In this document: positions 1 through 7,269 of the stretch, in pieces
Layout of the letters: each line of letters begins with the position of its first letter
Numbering within the stretch: position 1 is the stretch's first letter
From: Symsagittifera roscoffensis
Lineage: Eukaryota > Xenacoelomorpha > Acoela > Convolutidae
Length of the DNA stretch: 64,000 nt
Direction: 5' to 3'
Assembly (NCBI RefSeq): GCF_963678635.1
Contig: NC_087063.1
Coordinates: 60,086,759 to 60,150,758 of the forward strand
Program-made: the position numbers and the translations under genes
The notes under the pieces: generated by a model
The model's database searches: none
What the model was told of the DNA's origin: nothing
Seen by the model: only the letters and a program-made list of their open reading frames with translations

Positions 1-307
1 TCCTGAGTGGTTTTTATTACGTAGATTTTATCAAGAAAAGCTGAACTACAGTATTCATGACAAACTTTCAATCCGTTTCTCGGTATAACAATATGAAAAA
101 TGGAAATCGTAAGATCAGTTTTTCTCGACAGTAGAAAATTTGAAATCAAAATCACTTCCTTGAGGCACTTGAAATCGCACAGGGAAAAAAAACTACACGC
201 ACATAAAGACGCAGCTGCGCTTCGCAAATACTTTCGATAACACGACAAAAAAGCAGCTTTATAAAAAGAAATAAGAAAAGATAGAAATAAGTATCGAATT
301 AGTAAAA
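1..307. other. gene-free AT-rich stretch
   Basis: I see no coding exon, repeat or RNA gene that can be supported here. The sequence is AT-rich with A runs near 187 and 248. Confidence 0.5.
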
Positions 308-384
308 CTTCGCTATGTATAGGCTTCGAACCTGTAACTTCGAGAACTGAAGTCTCACACCCTGCCCTCTCGGCCACGAAAGCT
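308..384 (-). repeat. tRNA-like sequence (pseudogene or SINE head)
   Basis: Read on the minus strand there is a good RNA polymerase III A box (TGGCCGAGAGGG) and a perfect B box (GGTTCGAAGCC), about 45 bases apart, with a short anticodon-like stem GAGA/TCTC around a 7-base loop. The acceptor arms pair poorly and the A box is of the Ser/Leu type but no long variable arm is present. I therefore read it as a tRNA pseudogene or the head of a tRNA-derived SINE rather than a working tRNA. Confidence 0.45.
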
Positions 385-1392
385 TAGCAACTGGCAAACA
401 CTAGTCACAAATGAAACAGCTACATATACTAACAAATTACAAATGCCATGCAGCAAAAGTGGCACCAAATACAAGTAGACACAATTTTGCAAGTAATAAT
501 TTGAAATATAACAAACTGAAGGCATCCACGCTAATTTTGCATGTAATAAACTAGAAATCACATTATGTATAAGATATGCATTTCAAAAAATTGCGAGATA
601 TAATGAGTAAGAAAATTTCTGAAATCGAGTTTTTATTATTCTTGTTTGAAAAAAAAGCTTTTTTTGGTTCATTTGATGAGTTTAAAATGTATCAACTGGG
701 TTAATTTATTACAATTCAAATGTCAAAACATATGCCATTAAAAAGCCGCAATGATGCCGCAAAAGTTCAAAAAAAAGAATCATGTTAACATAACACTAAC
801 GCTCACTTAAGTTCGCTTGTGTAAATAATCGATTCGTTAAGGAGTTAATGAACACTATTTTGTACTTTTGTTCGTGTACACTAATCCATGTCGTTCAGAA
901 TGACGCATAATGGTACCCGTAACTTCAACCCATTCCATATCCCACTTCATACTGGAAGCATGATGATGATTAAGAAAACATTGAAAGAGGAATGTTCAAT
1001 TCAATTGAGTCAGTATGTTAATTATACCGCCTCAGTAGCCAAAAGTAGTCTAAATTGCATCAATTGTGTATTGCACCAAAATATGCCTTCAAGGCATTTG
1101 TTATCATCTTATCAAACTCAGTCTGCGCTGTCCGAATTTCACGTTTAACAGTATCATCGTATCAATGTCAGTTTTCAACTAGATAGCAAAAATGAAAAAG
1201 CGTGCCAAATTAAGTCAAAGTCAAGTAGGCTCGCTCAAAATTTAGTCAACAAGTAGTATCAACGAGTAAGATAGTCGACGTAAAAATAGTCAAAAGCGAA
1301 TCGCAACTGAATTGCAACTCTTAGCATCTACAAATTTGCTGTCATTCACAACCTGCTGTATTTGGAAAGAATTGTCGTGAATATATGGCAGC
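385..1392. other. gene-free stretch downstream of profilin
   Basis: Only short random open frames occur. It lies 3' of the profilin gene on the minus strand, and I see no further structure. Confidence 0.4.
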
Positions 1393-1398
1393 TTTATT
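1393..1398 (-). promoter_or_regulatory. polyadenylation signal of profilin
   Basis: AATAAA on the minus strand (TTTATT on the plus strand), about 35 bases past the profilin stop codon, the expected place for a cleavage signal. Confidence 0.55.
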
Positions 1399-1432
1399 TT
1401 TGCATTCATCCTATATTTACTCCTTGACCTCT

Positions 1433-1618
1433 TTACATGTCAAGGGAGATAAGATAGTCCACTATCTTCGCCACGGCATAGTTGGTCTTTCCTTGTTGTT
1501 TGCCCTCTGGCATATGGGCTATCACAATTGCCGTTTTACTTCTCTGGACCACCAGAGCTCCTTCGTCCTTCTGCTTAGCCAACAGGAGGTCTTCTTCATT
1601 GCGCAGGAATTTGTAGGT
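1433..1618 (-). CDS. profilin, last exon
   Basis: C-terminal exon of profilin, the small cytosolic protein that binds G-actin and poly-proline and feeds actin to filament ends. The minus-strand translation runs from TYKFLRNEED, through a VVQRSKTAIVIAH stretch, to a helix ending in KIVDYLISLDM and a TAA stop at 1433-1435. This matches the family's C-terminal beta strands and final helix. A splice acceptor (ctcgtag) sits immediately upstream, and joining to the 1843-2033 exon keeps the frame. Intron 1619-1842 is 224 bp with GT-AG ends. An AATAAA follows the stop. Identification is by recognition of the fold's sequence pattern, not by a search. Confidence 0.82.
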   Translation of the reverse strand, partial: TYKFLRNEEDLLLAKQKDEGALVVQRSKTAIVIAHMPEGKQQGKTNYAVAKIVDYLISLDM

Positions 1619-1842
1619 CTACGAGCGAGAAACAACGTATTATCAAGCATTGTCCCCAAAAATGGAAAAATAAAATCTTGTTCTGAAATCTTGTTCCGTA
1701 AATTTTAAGCTGAAACTCGAATAAACGTTCTTTATCAAAAAACTTAGTGTAGTTCTTTTCAGAAAACTCAATATTCTTTTCAATTTTATTTCAGATATAA
1801 ACCATTATGGTAACATAAGCCTGATCACGACTGTATTTGTAC

Positions 1843-2033
1843 CTGTCCCTCGCACTTGACCCCGTTGGTCTGGAAGTCGGAGAAGTCCTTAGTCTCGAAT
1901 GCGCGCACTATTGCATCGACCTCGTCGGGCAGGATCTTAAGTGCATTCTGGTGCTCATCAGAGGTCCACTTTCCCCCCTCTCTGCCCAGGATACAGACCT
2001 TGTCAATGTGGTACACGTTCTGTTCGTCAAGAG
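1843..2033 (-). CDS. profilin, internal exon
   Basis: Middle exon of the same profilin gene. It encodes the CILGREGGKW strand pair, where profilins usually have an IIGxDGxxWA pattern, then the PDEVDAIVRAF helix and DFQTNGVKCEGQ. It ends exactly at a cag|gtacaa donor and starts after a tttgcag acceptor; an in-frame TAA lies just upstream of that acceptor, which supports the boundary. The first exon, expected to begin with a Met-Ser-Trp-type N-terminus, was not found in the window. It may lie upstream within repeats or on the far side of the inserted retroelement. Confidence 0.8.
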
Positions 2034-2193
2034 CTGCAAACACTACTTACTGAAGCCAATTCAATTCTAAAAGCCGGCAAGTTTGTTACACTTCAAGTGT
2101 AAACAATACGGGAAGATGCGCACTCAACTGCCAAAATATTATATATCAGAAATCAGTAAATGATGAAACATTTTTTTTATCTCTATATCCAGG

Positions 2194-2445
2194 GCGAAAT
2201 TCTGGGTAAGCACATTCAACCCATATCCACCCAAAACGTCCCCTGGAACTCTTTTAAAGTATGGTATCGTTCAAAACCTCATTTAGAAATATGGTCCCGA
2301 AAAAACTACCAAGTACTTCAAGGACCATACTTCTAAATGAGCGTTTGAATGGGACTCATCAAAAAGACGGGACTATACTTCTAAAAGAGTACCAGGGGAC
2401 GTGTTGGGTGGATATGGGTTGAATCTGCTTAGCCATTATTTCGCA
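2194..2445. mobile_element. fold-back MITE-like element
   Basis: A 252-bp inverted repeat whose two halves are near-complementary along their whole length. GCGAAAT at 2194-2200 is matched by ATTTCGC at 2439-2445; inside, the CAACCCATATCCACCC block pairs with GGGTGGATATGGGTTG, and CATTTAGAA pairs with TTCTAAATG near the centre at about 2315. The arms are about 85% complementary by eye. It has no coding capacity and no clear target duplication. This is the form of a non-autonomous hairpin MITE. Confidence 0.7.
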
Positions 2446-3447
2446 AACCTCGAATCACAAAGCTCAAAACTTTTTTTTTCCTAACTTCAAGTTTTGGTTA
2501 CAATATATTTGGCGCAGAAAAACGCTATCTTTTAGGTCAAAACCTTTCAAGAAGGGGCCTATATTTTTGCCAAAAACTAAGTCTTTATAATGTTTATTTA
2601 GATAGAATTCTGAAATTCAACTTGCTCGACCTAAAAAAATAAGGGAAATAAATTGCTATTATTTTAAGTCAATGTTTATTCTACGTCAATTTGATTTTAT
2701 GTAACCGTAACTATGCACACTCACAGTTTTGGAGCAGTACGTCAATGTAAGAGTCCCAAGACATTGTTGCAGCAGAGTCAGAACAGCTTTAGTCGTAACA
2801 GCGTACTTAGGTGGAAACAGAATAACAGTTCAACTATCAACACAACATACAATCAGGAGTTGCCTTCAAAGCCACCCCAATCTGAAAAACACATTGCATG
2901 ATCATCTAACTACCCAACAATGATGGGTACAAAAATTATAATTAACAAACATCCTCACATCTCAGCAAATTTCACAGGTTAATTTTCGAAAAAAATAGTT
3001 TTCCAAGAAACTATCAAAAATAGAACATCTTTTGTTGCCATGAATTCTTAAACGAAGTCCAAAAAATGGGTCAAACTATCAAATAGTGGACAAGTCTTAA
3101 GCTCAAATAGAATTTCTCACTAAAATTGGAAAAATCCAGTTATGCAGGATATACACCAACAAATTGAACTTCCATAGAAACCTTAATCTGTTTGTCAACG
3201 TAGTTTTACAGAAAAGGCTAAAAACAAGGAATTTTTCAAAATCCAACACTTCTTTTCTTAAAAAAATTTGAGCCTTAGACACTAAAAACAGAAAATTTCT
3301 AGCAATTATTTATTTAGTTGAACCCTTTATCTCAGATTTGGCAGGGTAGTGTTTGAGAAAAGTTTCCAAAAATGGTTAAATTTTTGAAACTGGACTGTTT
3401 CTATGACCATTCTTTTTCCTATAAACTTAGGAAGGGCGCGGCCGCTG
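2446..3447. repeat. degenerate dispersed repeats left of the LTR element
   Basis: No gene. From about 2940 to 3420 there are loosely repeated phrases (ctcagatttggcagg, ttttcgaaaaaaa, ccaaaaaatgggtcaaa) that recur right of the LTR element at 22590-22980 and again at 46135-46356, so the retroelement appears to have inserted in or beside a low-copy dispersed repeat. A NotI-type octamer GCGGCCGC lies at 3438-3445, just outside the LTR. Confidence 0.45.
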
Positions 3448-3857
3448 CGAGTTATAAGCGATGTGGTTAACTCATAGAGTAATTTCGGATAGGGTACACC
3501 GTCTGCTCGTCACGCTATCTTATTTTCGGCCGGATAGATTCGTGCAACTTCTTAGTCTAATACCGATCCTAATCTTACTTTTATACTATCTAGTCTCAGG
3601 TTGTTTAACTAGTCTCTGCTAGGCTCAATAGATCTAGGGTATACTGGTTTATTGCGGCTGCTGAAGTTCTCTTGGAGAGGCGACTAATTTCTAAGTTAAA
3701 TTCAAATCTCTCTGGTGCTGAAATTACAAGTAATTTCAGCACTTACAAATAAGTGGGTTGTTAGTTATATGGATCATGATTGGTTAATATTAAATACTTT
3801 ACAGTGGTAAAATATCTAATTTATCCAATCATAAAATATAGTTTAGATCAGGTTCCA
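3448..3857 (-). repeat. 3' LTR of the retroelement
   Basis: 410 bp, matching 22139-22548 with about five substitutions and no visible indel. On the element strand it starts TGGAACC. It should end CA, but this copy has CG there (first plus-strand base c instead of t). AATAAA on the element strand is at 3648-3653. A perfect 13-bp inverted repeat with a 2-nt loop lies at 3715-3742. Confidence 0.92.
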
Positions 3858-3873
3858 CCCATCCGGGTTTTAC
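3858..3873 (-). promoter_or_regulatory. polypurine tract
   Basis: On the element strand the bases immediately before the 3' LTR read AAAACCCGGATGGG, then TGGAACC. The GGATGGG run is a short but correctly placed primer for plus-strand DNA synthesis. Confidence 0.6.
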
Positions 3874-5460
3874 AGAGTTTTTTAGAATTATCTTTCTGCA
3901 ATTCAAAGGATGGATGATGGACGTTGGTATTTGGCGAACATCGTACTTTTGTCCGGTTTCTCTTTGTTAGAGAAGTTCCAGGACGCTGGAGTGAGGGGCA
4001 TCAATTGTTGTGTCTTCTTGTGACAACGATGGTGTTTCCCAATGAAATCAATCTGATTTCAGAATGGTTTGCTATGACGGGTTTTTCTGTTTTATGTAGA
4101 GAACTTCTTTTGTGTTCGACCTCGTCTGGGAATGGCGTGGAGATTGTGCGTGGAGGGGATGCCTTGTAACTCGGATCTGTACGTATACTTGAACATCGAG
4201 GTGGTCATTGGTCTAGTTCAATGAAGTCCTTTTCTGCGAAGTCAAGTCGTACTCTAAATCCTTTGAGTTTGTGATTGTGGACGGCATATCGGTTTGTGGT
4301 TGGCCATTCTTGTTTAAGTGTAGTGGGGTCATTTTGTCTTTGGATATTCGTCTTTGTTGTTGTGTGCTGATCTATATACTGCAAAGTATAGTTTACATTT
4401 TATAAAATTTTTATTAGTTCAGTGTTTTAATTATGATTTTGGTTAGTTGTTTTCACAAAAGCATTTTGTTTTAGTTCGGTTATTTTGAAGAGTTACTCAC
4501 CCTTGAGTACCTCTTATTAAAAATAGAAGTGTGGTCACAAAGCGTGGATGTAGCGCGGTGGGTTAGGCCGGCTATAGAGCATGCTCAGGACGTCCTCTCT
4601 GGTGGGTTAGGCCAGGAGTGGGAGTATGATTTCGTGCGGTTTCTGTGAGAGGTCCTGTTATGTGATAACGTTTTGTGTTGGGTTTATGGTGGTTTTCTTA
4701 TGTTTCGTTGGTTGTGTCCTTTTTTCAAAAATCAAATTGTTTTTGGTATGGGTTTGTCTTTCGACTTTTTTGTGTTTTATTATTTCTTTCTTAGACTTTA
4801 TAATAGTCTTCAAAAGAATAAATTATCCAGTTTTGAACTGGGTTAATCCGGTTTGGGTACCGTTGGTTTTCTTTTCTTAGTCATGCTGTTATTCTATGAT
4901 TTGTGGTGTTTAGTAAGCTGCGTTGGTTAGTTTTGTTTAGTATATAATTCCTTTCCAACCGGGTTAAAGGAAAGTTTGAAACTTGTTATCGCGTGTGAGA
5001 GTTGTTGAGTGTGAAAGCTTGAAACTGAAATTCATTATTTAAACAATTCTTCGTGGGCGAGCTGTGCGAGTTTGGATAGAATTCTTGTGCGAGTGAATGA
5101 AAATATCAAAAGGTTAGTACTGCATTTTCGTTTTATCAATTTACTACATAGAATTTTAATTTTACTGCTAGTTTTGGGAAAAAAATAAATTACAAATTTT
5201 CATTTTTTATGAAATTACTGCTTTTGGGGAAACAATTTATTAATCAATTTACTACATTTGGTATAAATTTTATCAGTTTATCTTGTGGAAAATATTAGTG
5301 AAATGAAGAATTTTAACAAGTTTTTTTTTTATTTTGCTTTTTTGTTTCTTCAGATGATTCTGGTATGAAGGCTAAAGATCTAAATGAAACATGAGTAAAG
5401 AATGGTTAGTATTTATTTTAAATTTATTAGTGAAGAATATGTATAAATTATACTTACCTG
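3874..5460. other. long 3' untranslated region of the retroelement
   Basis: About 1.6 kb between the last ORF and the 3' LTR without a supportable minus-strand gene. The plus strand is G/T-rich. A 13-bp direct repeat GGTGGGTTAGGCC occurs at 4557-4569 and 4601-4613, the first preceded by an A-box-like TAGCGCGGTGGG. Plus-strand splice-like signals (aaaag|gttagt at about 5113 and cttcag at about 5353) are discussed in the findings. A minus-strand donor cag|gtaagta directly follows the stop codon of the 602-codon ORF. Confidence 0.4.
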
Positions 5461-7269
5461 TTAGTCGTCGGGGAAAAAACCGTGGGGGAAGATGTCGTGT
5501 ATTATGTCGGAGTTTGTTAGTAATTTTGCTAGTATGCGAATGATGTTTTTAGTTTGAAGCAGTGTCCAAAGCAATTGAAGTGCTTTAATAGTTTTTAGTT
5601 CTTCAGTGCCAACTGCAAACTCATAAGGTGTGTTTTGAATGAGGTTATATAATTTGTGATTGTATTTAGTGCTGTGGATGAATTCTAATATTGGGATTTC
5701 TATAGGTTGGATAAATTCATGTGGGATAAGGAAGGGTCTGGATTCTTCTGCATTAAGGGTCTTCGTGATGGGACAAAATATATACATCTGTGTTATTGGG
5801 TCATAATTGCGGAGGATGCCGTGAAGGTTAGTATCTTTGATGCAATATGTGAAATTTAGAAAAAATGGCGAAGTGTATTTAGAGTTAAGAAACTGAAAAC
5901 GGTGGTGTGGTTGTCTTGATGGAGTGTGTAGATCAAAATGATTTTGTATGAAGCGATAATATGTATATGTGTGGGTTTGTTTAGTGCGTAACATAATGTC
6001 GTGTGAGCAGTGCAAATCGCGTTCATGTGGTGCAAGGAAGTGGAAGGTTAGTGTAAATAATTGAAATTTTTCTTTAAAACTTTCGTAAGCTTGCATGTCG
6101 GTTAGTGCTTCAGAAATGATGTGATCAAATTTTCGATCAAATATATTGAGTGTAAATACATATGGTGTTTTGATGAAAAATTTTTCTGTTAGTTGTGGGT
6201 TAGCGAAGCGATCATCATCTAAAAATTGGTCTTGGTTAGTTCGGATGATGTTATGATCGTAATATTCTGGCGTAAATTCGTTAGCTCGGGCTGCAGTGAA
6301 TGTTTTTAGTGATTTTTTATATCCTATATAAGTAAATTGTCTATGTGTTAGTGGTGTGGTGAGTCGATATAGCATATCTTGATTTCTTTCTATATCGTTA
6401 TGAGTATTAGATAATGGTAGGCAAAGGGGATTTGTAAAATGATAATATGATGTCCAATGAAGTGTAGGCATTAAAACATGTTCATCTACAAAACTACGTG
6501 TGTCGTTAGTGTCATGAGGGGTGTTTAAAGTATATTGTGGAAATGAAGGTAAGGTGATTGCTAGAAAATCTTTCGTGTTAGTGTGATGTGGATGATTAAT
6601 ATATTCACGGGCTGTTCCTGGTTTGGTTGGGAATGGATGGTTTGGGAATTTTCTTTTAAAAGTGCGATAAGCTCTATTAGTGCTATTTGATGATTCGGTG
6701 GATGTGGATGATTGTGCTAATGATGCAGAATAAGCTGAAGAGGGTGTAGGGGTAGGTGGGTTTGAGGATTCTATTGTGGAAGAAATCTGATTTATAGTGG
6801 GGGTGCTAGGGTGTAATAGTTGTTGTTGTAGGGTGATAAAATTATCGAGTTCTTGGGAGATTTGGGGAATATCTGGGGAATTGGATGATCGGTCTGAATG
6901 AAATGAAGAGTAGGTTGGGGTTGATGGTGAAGCATAAGAGGGTGTAGAAATGGATGGGAGTGGATTATTTGGTGGGATTGGTTGAAAAGGGGGTTTTGAA
7001 AAAACTGAGGAGTTGGTTTGAAAATTATTGGATGGAGATGGTTCGGAGTCTGCAAATTCATCAGGGGTTTCAATATTAGGGTTATTGAGTTGTGAAATGG
7101 AGTATAAAACTGAAATATTTGAATTAGTGTCTGAATTCATGCCTGATGTTATATTACTAGTGGGGAAATCGGGTGGCGGGAAAGCAAAAAGTGGAATTAT
7201 TGTAATTGGAGTGTTGAGGTTGGTTGGATGGGAATTTGAGCGGTGTAGGGATCCAAGTTGTCGGCTCAT
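5461..7269 (-). CDS. uncharacterised 602-codon ORF downstream of env
   Basis: I do not recognise this protein. The first 200 or so residues are low-complexity, rich in Pro, Ser, Thr and Asn. The rest (about residues 205-602) looks globular, with many aromatic and His residues, and ends in a hydrophobic helical segment followed by FPHGFFPDD. No signal peptide or clear transmembrane span. Its ATG overlaps the env stop as ATGA (7269-7266), so it is probably translated by termination-reinitiation or from a spliced mRNA. A strong donor (cag|gtaagta) begins 3 bases after its stop. It is fully open, while gag and pol are broken, which suggests either relaxed accumulation of breaks or selection on this ORF. 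Candidates by position are an accessory or matrix-like protein; no function is assigned. Confidence 0.75.
   Translation of the reverse strand: MSRQLGSLHRSNSHPTNLNTPITIIPLFAFPPPDFPTSNITSGMNSDTNSNISVLYSISQLNNPNIETPDEFADSEPSPSNNFQTNSSVFSKPPFQPIPPNNPLPSISTPSYASPSTPTYSSFHSDRSSNSPDIPQISQELDNFITLQQQLLHPSTPTINQISSTIESSNPPTPTPSSAYSASLAQSSTSTESSNSTNRAYRTFKRKFPNHPFPTKPGTAREYINHPHHTNTKDFLAITLPSFPQYTLNTPHDTNDTRSFVDEHVLMPTLHWTSYYHFTNPLCLPLSNTHNDIERNQDMLYRLTTPLTHRQFTYIGYKKSLKTFTAARANEFTPEYYDHNIIRTNQDQFLDDDRFANPQLTEKFFIKTPYVFTLNIFDRKFDHIISEALTDMQAYESFKEKFQLFTLTFHFLAPHERDLHCSHDIMLRTKQTHTYTYYRFIQNHFDLHTPSRQPHHRFQFLNSKYTSPFFLNFTYCIKDTNLHGILRNYDPITQMYIFCPITKTLNAEESRPFLIPHEFIQPIEIPILEFIHSTKYNHKLYNLIQNTPYEFAVGTEELKTIKALQLLWTLLQTKNIIRILAKLLTNSDIIHDIFPHGFFPDD

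Noticed and set aside
1837-2070. Plus-strand open frames opposite the profilin exon
   Set aside because: Shadow frames; the minus-strand exon has family motifs and matching splice sites.
3438-3445. GCGGCCGC next to the LTR, considered as a cloning or adaptor scar
   Set aside because: A similar GC-rich core (GGCGGCCGCC) occurs at 42643-42652 within the Polinton, with no vector-like sequence near either, so it appears natural.
4626-4880. Hydrophobic plus-strand open frame in the retroelement 3' region
   Set aside because: GT-rich DNA gives Val/Phe/Leu-rich frames by chance, as seen along the whole plus strand of the element.
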